From NCBI GenBank assembly GCA_964435165.1, contig CAYSXY010000021.1:1-34607 (forward strand): 34,607 bases of DNA, read 5' to 3'. Made by a program: the position numbers and the translations under genes. Shown piece by piece: positions 1 to 7,994 of this stretch. The notes below the pieces were generated by a model that saw nothing but the letters and a program-made list of their open reading frames with translations, did not search any database and had not been told where the DNA came from. Numbering within the stretch: position 1 is the stretch's first letter; every line of letters starts with the position of its first letter. Origin of the DNA: CAYSXY01 sp964435165. GTDB lineage: Bacteria; Pseudomonadota; Alphaproteobacteria; Rickettsiales; RI-342.

Positions 1-44
1 CAACTCAAATTATGGATTAAACTGTACAATCAAAATTAACTTCT

Positions 45-815
45 ATGCCAGCCCCAATTTATAATATGCTGGAGAATCTATGCATTTCTCGCGGGCTGCC
101 GATGCCACAATTTCAGATTATCGACACGCCAATGCTGAATGCGTTTGCCAGCGGCCTGACAGAGAAGGATTATACCATCACCCTGACCACGGGCATAATC
201 GACAAGCTGGCGGATGATGAGCTGGAGGCAGTGATTGCTCATGAATTGACGCATATTACAAATCGTGATGTGCGCTTGCTGATTATCAGTGTCATTTTTG
301 TCGGTATGATTAGTTTTTTGGCCGAAATTGCCTTTCGCAGTATGATTTACGGGCGGCCGATGCGTGCGGATTCGCGCAGTCATCGGCGTGATGGGCAGAT
401 TATCATCGTGGCGCTGGTGGTGCTTGCGATTGGTTATGTGTTCTCGATTTTGATTCGTTTTGCATTGTCGCGTAAGCGTGAATACCTCGCCGATGCGGGC
501 GCTGTAGAGTTGACGCGCAATCCATCGGCCATGATGCGTGCATTGATGCGTATTTCCGGAAAGTCGGACATTAGCGGGTTGCCAGATGATGTGAAGATGA
601 TGTGTATTGACAATAAAGCGGCCTTTTTAGGGTTGTTTGCTACGCATCCGCCGATTGAGAAGCGGGTGCGTGTGATTAGTGAGATGGCGAATGAGCCGGT
701 GCCCGGTTCCTTGCCGGAGGTGGCAGCTGATCGTGAAGCGTTGGCTTGGCAAACGAATGAGTTTCAAAGCCCATGGCGGGCGGGTCGTCAAACTGATCGA
801 CCGGTGTTGTGGTGA
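45..815 (+). CDS. htpX: HtpX-like M48 family zinc metalloprotease, N-terminally short
   Basis: Membrane-associated zinc metalloprotease of the M48/HtpX family, expected to take part in quality control of membrane proteins. The zinc-binding HELTH motif is at residues 66-70, the conserved asparagine-rich segment LNAFASG is near 31-37, and the third zinc ligand is probably the Glu of REYLAD (residue 146). Hydrophobic segments lie near 78-94 and 117-137. Family members normally carry another 60-80 residues with one or two transmembrane helices before the segment that starts this protein. Here an in-frame TAA sits at 18-20 and the upstream bases are AT-rich, so the N-terminus is missing. This could be a real truncation, a pseudogene, or a junction at the window edge. 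It converges with the YbjQ-like gene at 816 with no spacer. Family identification is secure; functionality is not. Confidence 0.85.
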   Translation: MPAPIYNMLENLCISRGLPMPQFQIIDTPMLNAFASGLTEKDYTITLTTGIIDKLADDELEAVIAHELTHITNRDVRLLIISVIFVGMISFLAEIAFRSMIYGRPMRADSRSHRRDGQIIIVALVVLAIGYVFSILIRFALSRKREYLADAGAVELTRNPSAMMRALMRISGKSDISGLPDDVKMMCIDNKAAFLGLFATHPPIEKRVRVISEMANEPVPGSLPEVAADREALAWQTNEFQSPWRAGRQTDRPVLW

Positions 816-1292
816 TTATGGGATGATGGTCAGGCGATAAACTACTGTGCCGTAGACACAGGCTTCGGCCATGTTTTTGCTGAGGCGGGAGGTCTCAACC
901 CGCATATTGTAGATGCCGACGGGGGTGACGTGGAATTGTCCGGCCTTGTCGATGGCTTTTTCTTTCATTCGCAGGATGGCTTCGCGGCGGGCACGGTCGA
1001 GCGCGGATTCAAACGCCGTGACATTGCCGCCGAAGAACATTTTGAGTTGTGAGAGCCATTGGCGAAAGCGATCGACCGAAATGACGCAATTGCCATTGAC
1101 CAGTTGCATGCCGGTGTGGGTTTTGGGCATGGCTGAGAGCATATCATGGGTGATGAGCGGCAGGGATAGATATTGTTCTTCGCGGCTGCGGATGGAGCGG
1201 AAATGCCGGACCTCACCGATTTTGCCAATGAGAAAAAAGAGTGTGAATGGCAGGATGATGCCAAACCAGAACTCGAAGGCCGCGCCGCTCAT
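816..1292 (-). CDS. YbjQ/UPF0145-like protein with N-terminal membrane anchor
   Basis: 158-residue protein with one hydrophobic N-terminal segment (about residues 8-24) followed by a divergent YbjQ-type (UPF0145) domain. The match rests on the pattern of a strand segment (GNCVISVDRFRQWL), then a KMFFGGNVTAFE segment resembling the FFGG-x-x-x-Y/F-E core, a helix rich in Arg/Lys/Glu, and a C-terminal YGTVVYR strand. The family has no well-established biochemical role; it forms oligomeric rings and is sometimes labelled heavy-metal binding. Its start overlaps the stop of the upstream paralogue by 4 nt (ATGA), so the two are translationally coupled. Co-location of YbjQ-like genes with HtpX/LemA-type genes is common in proteobacteria and fits here. 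Confidence 0.7.
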   Translation of the reverse strand: MSGAAFEFWFGIILPFTLFFLIGKIGEVRHFRSIRSREEQYLSLPLITHDMLSAMPKTHTGMQLVNGNCVISVDRFRQWLSQLKMFFGGNVTAFESALDRARREAILRMKEKAIDKAGQFHVTPVGIYNMRVETSRLSKNMAEACVYGTVVYRLTIIP

Positions 1293-1753
1293 GTGGAGGG
1301 TTCACCCGGTTTGGTGGGGTGTGGTGCATAGCGCTCCCGATCAATACCATATTGCTGAGGCGGTTGTGTGGGCGCTGGCGTTGGAGTTGGAGATGCAGCG
1401 GGGGCAGGTGATGGAATGGGGCGTTGCTGCTGTTCCGGCTCGATGGTGACCGCGGTGCCATAGGCGAAAATTTCAGCTGCGCCGCGGGCAATGGTAGAGG
1501 TGGAATAGCGGACATTGACGATGGCATTGGCCCCGACAGATTCGGCTTGTTGCATCATCCGTTCCGTTGCACGCTCGCGCGTATGCATGAGTAGTTTGGT
1601 GTAACCACGAATTTCGCCGCCGAAGAAATTTTTGATAGCAGCCAGAAAATCACTGCCAAAGAAACGGGCGCGCACGGCGCTGCCGGTGGCGATGCCATAT
1701 TGTGCGGTGATGCGGTAGCCGGGGATGGTTTCGGTGTTGACGAGGATCATCAT
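1289..1753 (-). CDS. YbjQ/UPF0145 family protein with proline-rich tail
   Basis: 154-residue protein. Residues 1-105 are a clear YbjQ/UPF0145 domain: an early strand (ETIPGYRI), the IKNFFGGEIRGYTKLL core, the segment ESVGANAIVNVRYST, and a final AYGTAVTIEP strand. The last 50 residues are a Pro/Ala/Thr/Gln-rich tail (many PxP repeats) that is not part of the family and is probably unstructured. It is the first gene of a two-gene minus-strand operon with the membrane-anchored paralogue that follows. The start is one of two adjacent ATG codons (1753 or 1750), with only a weak purine stretch upstream. Function unknown. Confidence 0.8.
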   Translation of the reverse strand: MMILVNTETIPGYRITAQYGIATGSAVRARFFGSDFLAAIKNFFGGEIRGYTKLLMHTRERATERMMQQAESVGANAIVNVRYSTSTIARGAAEIFAYGTAVTIEPEQQQRPIPSPAPAASPTPTPAPTQPPQQYGIDRERYAPHPTKPGEPST

Positions 1754-1857
1754 GAACTCTGCTATATTATTTCTCGCGAGTCTAATCAGGAGTGGTTAGA
1801 GTAACCTTAATGGCACCGCCATTATGCGCATTGCAAATCAGGTTTAAGGGGAAAGAA

Positions 1858-3795
1858 ATGCAGGACATATATCCAGTCAGACTGACGGAGGGGAGGCAGC
1901 CCCTGATTGACGAGTCGCGTTATGAAGAGATGTATGCGCGCTCCGTGGCAGAGCCGGAGGCGTTCTGGGCAGAGATGGCGGAGCGGTTGGATTGGGCAAA
2001 GCGCTGGGACGCCGTGCGGAAGTCCGATTTTCATGCGCCGGAGATTACGTGGTTTGAGGGTGGACAGTTGAATGTTTGCTATAATTGTGTGGATCGGCAT
2101 TTAGAGACGCATGGTGATGCGGTGGCGATTATTTGGGAGGGGGATGACCCTGATCAGAGTAAGAAGATAACCTATCGCGAACTGCATCGTGAAGTGTGCA
2201 AGGCCGCGAATAGTCTGAAGGAGCTTGGCGTTGAGGCCGGTGACCGGGTGACGATTTATATGCCGATGATTCCGGAGGCGGCCTATGCCATGCTGGCCTG
2301 CGCACGCATTGGCGCGGTGCATTCGGTCGTGTTTGGCGGGTTTTCACCCGAAGCGCTGAAAGGACGGATTTTAGATGCAGATAGCCAGATTGTCATCACC
2401 GCCGATGAAGGCGTGCGTGGCGGCAAGGCGGTGCCACTGAAAGCCAATGTGGATGAAGCGGTGGCAGGCACAGATGTTGACCGGGTGTTGGTGGTGAAGC
2501 GCACAGGAGGTGATATTAGCTGGCAGGATGGGCGTGACCATTGGTGGCATGATCTCTTGGGTGCGGCGAGCGATGATTGCCCGGCTGAGCCGTTTGATGC
2601 TGAGCATCCGCTGTTTATTCTCTATACATCCGGCTCGACAGGAAAGCCCAAGGGATTGATGCATACGAGTGGGGGGTATTTGCTCTATGCATCTCTCACC
2701 CACGAACTGGTGTTTGATTATCGTCCCGGCGAGGTCTATTGGTGCACAGCAGATGTTGGCTGGGTGACCGGGCATAGCTATATTCTCTATGGCCCTCTTG
2801 CCAATGGCGCGACGACACTGATGTTTGGGGGTGTGCCGACCTATCCGGATGCCTCGCGTTGCTGGCAGGTGGTGGAGAAGCATCAGGTGAATATTTTCTA
2901 TACTGCGCCGACTGCGATTCGTGCCCTCATGCGGGCGGGAGATGAGTTTGTTGCGCGGTGTGACCGCTCCAGCCTGCGGTTGCTGGGATCGGTGGGCGAA
3001 CCCATCAACCCCGAAGCGTGGAAATGGTATCATCGCGTGGTGGGGGACGAACGTTGCCCGGTGATTGACACCTGGTGGCAGACGGAGACGGGCGGGTTTA
3101 TGATTACGCCTTTTGCCGGGGCGACAGAACTCAAGCCCGGATCGGCGACTAAGCCGTTTTTCGGGGTGCAGCCGGTGTTGCTCGATGAGCATGGGGATAT
3201 CGTGGAAGGAGCAGGCGAGGGAGCGCTGTGCATCCGCACCAGTTGGCCCGGTCAGGCGCGGACGGTTTATGGCGACCATCAGCGGTTTTTTGAGGCCTAT
3301 TTTGAGCGTTTTCCGGGGATGTATTTTACCGGCGATGGGGCAAAACGCGATGAGGATGGCTATTACTGGATTACCGGGCGGATGGATGATGTGCTGAATG
3401 TCTCCGGCCACCGGTTGGGGACGGCGGAGATTGAATCGGCCTTAGTGGCGCATCCGCATGTAACAGAAGCGGCGGTGGTGGGCGTGCCGCATGAGGTGAA
3501 AGGCGAGGGGATTTATGCCTATGTGACGCTCGGGACAGATGTGGATTTGGCCAGTGGTGACGCGGAGGCTGCCGAGCGTGATGTGTTGATTCAGTGGGTG
3601 CGAAAGGAAATCGGCCCCATTGCGACGCCAGATGTGATTCATTTCACCAGTGGTGTGCCCAAAACGAGATCGGGCAAAATCATGCGGCGGATTTTGCGCA
3701 AAATTGCGGCGAATGATGTGGATGATTTGGGAGATACCTCAACGCTGGTGAACCCGGAAGTGGTGGAGGAGCTGGTGCGAGGGCGGGTGGGGTGA
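1858..3795 (+). CDS. acs: Acetyl-CoA synthetase (AMP-forming)
   Basis: Converts acetate, ATP and CoA to acetyl-CoA via an acetyl-adenylate in the cytoplasm. With the ATG at 1858 the protein is 645 residues, close to E. coli Acs (652). That ATG has a strong ribosome-binding site (AAGGGGAAAG), whereas a longer reading from a GTG at 1792 adds 22 residues absent from the family. Visible signatures are the adenylation P-loop YTSGSTGKPKG at 256-266, the DTWWQTETGG motif starting at 405, the hinge region around YYWITGRMDDV, and the C-terminal RSGKIMRR with the catalytic Lys at 607. That Lys is the one acetylated by Pat-type enzymes in other bacteria. It is divergent from the ybjQ pair; the 100-bp spacer should hold both promoters. 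It stands alone as a transcription unit. Confidence 0.97.
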   Translation: MQDIYPVRLTEGRQPLIDESRYEEMYARSVAEPEAFWAEMAERLDWAKRWDAVRKSDFHAPEITWFEGGQLNVCYNCVDRHLETHGDAVAIIWEGDDPDQSKKITYRELHREVCKAANSLKELGVEAGDRVTIYMPMIPEAAYAMLACARIGAVHSVVFGGFSPEALKGRILDADSQIVITADEGVRGGKAVPLKANVDEAVAGTDVDRVLVVKRTGGDISWQDGRDHWWHDLLGAASDDCPAEPFDAEHPLFILYTSGSTGKPKGLMHTSGGYLLYASLTHELVFDYRPGEVYWCTADVGWVTGHSYILYGPLANGATTLMFGGVPTYPDASRCWQVVEKHQVNIFYTAPTAIRALMRAGDEFVARCDRSSLRLLGSVGEPINPEAWKWYHRVVGDERCPVIDTWWQTETGGFMITPFAGATELKPGSATKPFFGVQPVLLDEHGDIVEGAGEGALCIRTSWPGQARTVYGDHQRFFEAYFERFPGMYFTGDGAKRDEDGYYWITGRMDDVLNVSGHRLGTAEIESALVAHPHVTEAAVVGVPHEVKGEGIYAYVTLGTDVDLASGDAEAAERDVLIQWVRKEIGPIATPDVIHFTSGVPKTRSGKIMRRILRKIAANDVDDLGDTSTLVNPEVVEELVRGRVG

Positions 3796-3813
3796 GCTGA
3801 TTGGTACGAGGGT

Positions 3814-3841
3814 GGATTGCCGGGTCATGTCCGGCAATGAC
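3814..3841. repeat. Short palindromic element downstream of acs
   Basis: Arms attgccgg (3816-3823) and ccggcaat (3831-3838) form a perfect 8-bp stem with a 7-nt loop, preceded by GG and followed by GAC. The outer frame TGGA-stem-TGAC matches the distal half of the longer repeat units at 3885, 4002 and 33552, so this looks like a minimal member of the same class. It lies 20 bp after the acs stop codon and could also act at the mRNA 3' end, but there is no T-tract. Similar palindromes are common between alphaproteobacterial genes. Confidence 0.6.
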
Positions 3842-3884
3842 GGTTGCTGAGATAGATCTATTCAGTTTGCGATTATTTGGGTGA

Positions 3885-3985
3885 GGCACGCCGGGCCTGC
3901 TGGCTCGGCTACTGACTGGTTTCGTCGCGGTGAGGAATGGATTCCGTATAATCTCGTCTACTGACTCGGTTTACGGAATGACAAT
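3885..3985 (+). repeat. Intergenic repeat element, copy 1
   Basis: A 101-bp unit: a conserved 56-bp proximal module beginning ggcacgccggg and ending in ATGGA, then a stem-loop (arms attccgta 3941-3948 and tacggaat 3972-3979), ending in TGACAAT. Bases 3883-3941 match 4000-4058 at 58 of 59 positions, 117 bp downstream. The unit lies between acs and divK and has no coding potential I can support. Confidence 0.8.
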
Positions 3986-4001
3986 TGTAGGGAGGTTTGG
4001 A

Positions 4002-4158
4002 GGCACGCCGGGCCTGCTGGCTCGGCTACTGACTGGTTTCGTCGCGGTGAGGGATGGAAACCAGATATGCTTGTGATTTTTGTTTGCTCTCGGTCATGCG
4101 TGTTGCACGCCCATGGGGTGCAACTCAAGGCTGTTTGCTCGCATTCTGGGATGACAAT
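4002..4158 (+). repeat. Intergenic repeat element, copy 2
   Basis: Same proximal module as copy 1 (nearly identical), followed by a longer distal half. The outer stem is imperfect: aaaccaga (4058-4065) against tctgggat (4145-4152), with five contiguous pairs ccaga/tctgg. The unit ends in TGACAAT like the other copies. The interior (about 4066-4144) differs entirely from copy 1 and includes bases around 4093-4130 with short inverted pieces (gttgcac/gtgcaac). The rest of the spacer up to divK (4159-4291) is AT-rich and presumably contains the divK promoter; I cannot assign a -35/-10 pair with confidence. Confidence 0.75.
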
Positions 4159-4291
4159 GTAAGAGGGTGATGAGGTTTTGATTGATCATAAATGTTGAGG
4201 ACGTGTGCTCGTAAGTAAATCTTAAGCTCTGCGCGGTTTAATGAATGAATGAATTAGGGTATATTGATTTTTCCATCATTTTTTGTGTGTT

Positions 4292-4726
4292 ATGAGCAAA
4301 ATCCTGATTGTTGAGGATAATGAATTGAATCTCAAACTGTTTCGTGACCTGCTGGAAGCGCATGGTCATGAAGCGATTGAGACAAAGGATGGGTATGAAG
4401 CGCTCGGGTTAGCGGAGCGTGAATCACCGGATTTGATCCTGATGGATATTCAGTTGCCGGAAATTTCCGGGCTGGATATTACCAAGCAGTTGAAAGAAGA
4501 TGATAATCTCAAGCATATTCCGATCATTGCAGTCACTGCATTTGCGATGAAGGATGATGAAGAGAAAATTCTCAATGCCGGGTGCGAGGCGTATATCTCG
4601 AAGCCGATTTCGATTGGCCCGTTTCTTCAAACCGTTGAGCAGTTTCTGACCGCCGATAAAAAAGAAAATGTGATTGCCATGGGCGGAACTTCAGGCACTA
4701 CGAAGCCGAATAGTGCCGGGGCGTAG
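4292..4726 (+). CDS. divK: Single-domain response regulator DivK
   Basis: Polarity and cell-cycle response regulator. In Caulobacter it is phosphorylated by PleC/DivJ and controls CtrA through DivL-CckA. The protein is one receiver domain with all key residues: acidic pocket E8/D9, phosphoacceptor D52 in LILMDIQLPEISG, T82 in VTAFAM and K104 in ISKPIS. The long conserved stretches (IVEDNELN, MDIQLPEISGL, GCEAYISKPIS) are characteristic of DivK rather than CheY. The ATG at 4292 is preferred because it starts MSKILIVEDNELN like other DivK proteins; a TTG nine bases upstream is possible. The C-terminus has about 20 extra residues (Gly/Ser/Thr-rich) beyond the usual domain. Its stop is 2 nt before the pleD start, so the two are cotranscribed. 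Confidence 0.93.
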   Translation: MSKILIVEDNELNLKLFRDLLEAHGHEAIETKDGYEALGLAERESPDLILMDIQLPEISGLDITKQLKEDDNLKHIPIIAVTAFAMKDDEEKILNAGCEAYISKPISIGPFLQTVEQFLTADKKENVIAMGGTSGTTKPNSAGA

Positions 4727-4728
4727 GC

Positions 4729-7347
4729 ATGACGGCATTGATTCTCATTGTTGATGACTTGCTGCCGAATGTCAAGCTTTTAGAGGCAAAACTTCAGGCA
4801 GAATATTATGACGTGATTAGCGGAATGGATGGTTTTGAGGCCATTCAACAGGCGAAAGAAAACCATCCCGACATTGTGCTGCTTGATGTGATGATGCCAG
4901 GGATGGACGGGTTTGAGGCATGTCGACAGTTAAAGAGTGATCCTGAGACGTCGCATATTCCGGTAGTGATGGTAACGGCATTATCTGAGCCGTCTGACAG
5001 GATTCAGGGATTACAGGCTGGGGCAGATGATTTTCTGACCAAGCCGATCAAAGAAGTGCAGTTACTTGCCCGTGTGAAATCTCTGGTGCGTGTCAAGCAA
5101 TTGACCGATGAATTGCGTCTGCGCGATAAAACATCGGCCCAGATTGGCGAGGTGACGGGTATTAATCTGCAAAAATTAGCAGATGTCTCCGGTACCAAGG
5201 TGTTGCTGGTTGATGATGATGTGGTGCAAAGCAAGAATATCGCGGAGAGTTTGCAATCCGACGGATTGATAGTGACAGTAAATGGAGATGGTGAGGCGGC
5301 TGTTAAACTGGCGCATAGCAGCGAATTTGATTTGATTGTGGTGAGTACGCAATTGATGTTGATGGATGGGCTGCGTCTTTGCTCACATCTGCGCAGTAGC
5401 GAGGAGACTCGGCATTTGCCGCAATTGATTCTGGTGGATGAAGATGATGAGCATTCCCTGATTAAAGGCCTGGAAATGGGAGTGAATGATTATTTGATCA
5501 GCCCATTGGATTTGAATGAGCTTGTATGTCGGGTTCGAAGCAATATTCGCCGTAAAAAATATCAGGATGCGCTGAGAAGCAGCTACAAGCAGAGTATGAA
5601 TATGGCGATTACGGACAGTCTGACGGGGCTGTATAACCGTAATTATATGAATGCGCATATGAATAATCTGATTGAGCGTTCATTTGAAAAAATGCGCCCC
5701 ATGGCGTGTTTGATTCTGGATATGGATCATTTTAAGTCCGTCAATGACACTTACGGCCATGATGTGGGCGATGAAATTCTCAAGGAACTGGCCGAGCGTA
5801 TTATCGAGCAGACGCGTGGTTCGGATATGGTGGCACGTTTCGGCGGGGAAGAATTTGTCGTGTTGTTACCAGAGACTAGTGCTAAAGATGCACAATTTGT
5901 GGCCAACCGGATTCAAGAAGCGGTGTGTGGCGTGCCATTCAAAGTGACGCATGAGGTTGGCGAGCTCACAAAAAGCATTTCCATCGGTTTATCAATGTTG
6001 CATCTGGCGAAGGGGCCAGGTCAGGATTCAGCCGAAGAATTGATGAAACGTGCGGATCAGGCATTGTATCAGGCGAAAGAAGGTGGGCGTAATCAGGTGA
6101 TTGCCTTTGCCGGAGATGATGGCATGTCTGTTTCGATGTTTGCTCCATCGGATGCTGCGCAAGAAGAGCAGGCGCCGCAAGGGGTGATCCCAGTCAACGC
6201 AGGAGAGACGGCCACACCGTCGCAAGCTCCTGCTGTAGTGCCGGCGGGTCAGCCACAGCAGCAACAGCCGCCTGTCTCGCCACAACCTACGGTGCCAGTT
6301 CAGCAGCCTACGCCGGTTGGGCAGGCCGTTCCGCCAGCAGCTGTGCCAGCGGTTTCGCCTTCAATATCACCGCCTCCTCCTTCGCAGCCTGTCACTGCAC
6401 CACAACCACCTGTGCAATCATCTTCGAGTTCACCGCCGCAAGCGCCTCACGCGGCGCAAAGCGCCGGGCATGATACGATGCCGGTAAGCGCGCCGCCGGT
6501 ATCCTCCTCACCATCTGCGCCGCCCTCGTCAAACAATGATTCCGGCTCTGTATCGCCTGCGCAATCATCATCTGCGGTACAGCCTCACGCTGGGCAGACA
6601 GGGCCGTCTCATACATCGCAAGCAGCAATGCCGCCTGCCTCGCCAAACCCTGCTCCATCGATTCCTGGATCCGGGTCGATGCAAGCGCCGTCGCCAGGGC
6701 AATCTGTTGCTCCTGCGGCGTCTCAGCCTCCTGCTGTTCAGTCAGCGCAACATACAGCCACGCCGAATCATGTTGCATCTACTACTCAAACGCCTGCTGC
6801 TATACCGCCATCTCCGAAGCCGCAAGCACCATCCCAGCAAGTATCTTCTGTCAATATGCCACCGGCAGGGCAAACGGCTACGCCTAATACGATCGCCGGA
6901 GGGCAGGCAATGCCGGAGCCTGTATCGCCACCAGGTCAGTATCAGGCGAAAGCACAAGAGAATGGTAGTGGTAATGGGACAGCGGCTAACCCGTTTCTAA
7001 ACCCTCAAACATCTGGGCCTCAAACATCTGGGTCTCAAACATCTGGGCCTCAAACAACAGGAGTTTCTGCTCCTTCCTCTTCTTCGTCATCAGTGGCGCC
7101 TTCATCTGCTTCACCGCTTTCTGGCGCGTCGTCAAATAGTATGCAGAAGTCTGTACCATCGACGGTGGTTGGTGGAATTGAGGCTTCCCCTCATCAGCAA
7201 GGACAGCACGCATCTGTGTCGGGCGGTCAGGATTCTGTGTCTTCCAGCGTAGAGTCTGCGAGTCAGGAGCCATCTCGCACACCCGGTGACAATCAGCAGG
7301 ATAGCACTGTTACAGGTGCATATAGTTCTGGTTCCACCAGTCAGTGA
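4729..7347 (+). CDS. pleD: PleD-type diguanylate cyclase with a very long low-complexity C-terminal tail
   Basis: Response regulator that makes cyclic-di-GMP from two GTP. Receiver 1 spans about residues 1-122 with phosphoacceptor D53 and K106. Receiver 2 spans about 156-275 and is degenerate: the phosphoacceptor position is S206 (VVSTQLMLMDG), as expected for the adaptor receiver of PleD. The GGDEF domain covers about 295-458 with active-site GGEEF at 372-376 and an inhibitory RxxD site (RGSD) five residues before it, so product inhibition is expected. PleD normally stops near residue 455-460. Here roughly 410 further residues follow, dominated by Pro, Ser, Gln, Ala and Thr, including four tandem copies of a Q-T-S-G-P type pentapeptide. 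No domain is recognisable in the tail. It is translationally coupled to divK; the next gene overlaps its stop. Confidence 0.93.
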   Translation: MTALILIVDDLLPNVKLLEAKLQAEYYDVISGMDGFEAIQQAKENHPDIVLLDVMMPGMDGFEACRQLKSDPETSHIPVVMVTALSEPSDRIQGLQAGADDFLTKPIKEVQLLARVKSLVRVKQLTDELRLRDKTSAQIGEVTGINLQKLADVSGTKVLLVDDDVVQSKNIAESLQSDGLIVTVNGDGEAAVKLAHSSEFDLIVVSTQLMLMDGLRLCSHLRSSEETRHLPQLILVDEDDEHSLIKGLEMGVNDYLISPLDLNELVCRVRSNIRRKKYQDALRSSYKQSMNMAITDSLTGLYNRNYMNAHMNNLIERSFEKMRPMACLILDMDHFKSVNDTYGHDVGDEILKELAERIIEQTRGSDMVARFGGEEFVVLLPETSAKDAQFVANRIQEAVCGVPFKVTHEVGELTKSISIGLSMLHLAKGPGQDSAEELMKRADQALYQAKEGGRNQVIAFAGDDGMSVSMFAPSDAAQEEQAPQGVIPVNAGETATPSQAPAVVPAGQPQQQQPPVSPQPTVPVQQPTPVGQAVPPAAVPAVSPSISPPPPSQPVTAPQPPVQSSSSSPPQAPHAAQSAGHDTMPVSAPPVSSSPSAPPSSNNDSGSVSPAQSSSAVQPHAGQTGPSHTSQAAMPPASPNPAPSIPGSGSMQAPSPGQSVAPAASQPPAVQSAQHTATPNHVASTTQTPAAIPPSPKPQAPSQQVSSVNMPPAGQTATPNTIAGGQAMPEPVSPPGQYQAKAQENGSGNGTAANPFLNPQTSGPQTSGSQTSGPQTTGVSAPSSSSSSVAPSSASPLSGASSNSMQKSVPSTVVGGIEASPHQQGQHASVSGGQDSVSSSVESASQEPSRTPGDNQQDSTVTGAYSSGSTSQ
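7003..7062 (+). repeat. 15-bp tandem repeat inside the pleD tail
   Basis: Four consecutive 15-bp units of cctcaaacatctggg type (7003, 7018, 7033, 7048); the second matches the first exactly, the third differs by one base, and the last is the most diverged. They encode P/S-Q-T-S/T-G repeats, so the array keeps the reading frame and can expand or contract without disrupting it. Confidence 0.85.
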
Positions 7348-7994
7348 ATCATGCACCATTGATGATAACGCAGGAACAAGTGCTTGATCAGCAGGTAAGC
7401 CGATTATCAAGCGGAATGACGGTCTTGCGTGATACTGTGTCGACCGATCAGGAGCGTCATATTCGCTTTGCCGGGATTGTGCCGGTGGAAATAAATGGCA
7501 AGAATGTGCGTATTTGGCTGATGCGGCCTGAAGCGCGAAAGCCACATCTGCCGCCGCCTGAATTTCAGATTGGGAAGGGTACGCGCATGAGGCGTGGCGC
7601 TGAGCAGGGCGGGTGGCATGATTTGACGGAAACCGATATGCCACTATCGGATGATAGTACAATACAGGCAGAATCACTCTTGCGCACAGCGGTGCGGGAA
7701 GGTGAAGAGGAGCTTGGGGTGTTACCTACCAATATTGAGAGATTATGGGATGTGGGAGTGTTTTCTTTCACGTCAGCAAGCACAGGAGCAGCGAAGCAGA
7801 TGTGGCTCTATGTTGCCGCATTGCATGATGTGAATCTTCTGCAGCGGCCTGACAAGCAATATGGCCATACACAGGAATGTCACTGGCTTGATCTTTCAAC
7901 CGATCTCGTGCTGATTCGTCCTGACCATGCTGACGTATTACAGGATATTGCAGCACGCTATAACCATTGCGTGATAAATAATGAGATGGGCTGA
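7344..7994 (+). CDS. Nudix hydrolase domain protein
   Basis: 216-residue protein with a Nudix box at about residues 104-126: E110, then REGEEELGV from R118, fitting the E-x7-RE-U-x-EE-x-G-U half of the motif. The leading Gly of the box is replaced by Asp (D104). Nudix enzymes cleave a nucleoside diphosphate linked to another moiety; the substrate cannot be told. The N-terminal FAGIVPVEINGKNVRIWLMRP is a typical first strand region. The GTG start at 7344 overlaps the pleD stop (GTGA); an ATG at 7362 would remove six residues. Neither has a clear ribosome-binding site, consistent with coupling to pleD. The gene converges with the Hpt-like gene with no spacer. Confidence 0.75.
   Translation: MNHAPLMITQEQVLDQQVSRLSSGMTVLRDTVSTDQERHIRFAGIVPVEINGKNVRIWLMRPEARKPHLPPPEFQIGKGTRMRRGAEQGGWHDLTETDMPLSDDSTIQAESLLRTAVREGEEELGVLPTNIERLWDVGVFSFTSASTGAAKQMWLYVAALHDVNLLQRPDKQYGHTQECHWLDLSTDLVLIRPDHADVLQDIAARYNHCVINNEMG

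Noticed and set aside
2371..3411. 346-codon opposite-strand frame inside acs
   Set aside because: acs is unambiguous on the plus strand; the antisense frame shows no family features.
4210..4240. Possible CtrA-binding site upstream of divK (two TTAA words)
   Set aside because: The TTAA words are 12 bp apart, not the 7-bp spacing of the TTAA-N7-TTAA consensus.
6392..6778. Long opposite-strand open frames over the pleD tail
   Set aside because: They arise from the biased Pro/Ser/Gln codons of the tail and have no ribosome-binding sites or family features.
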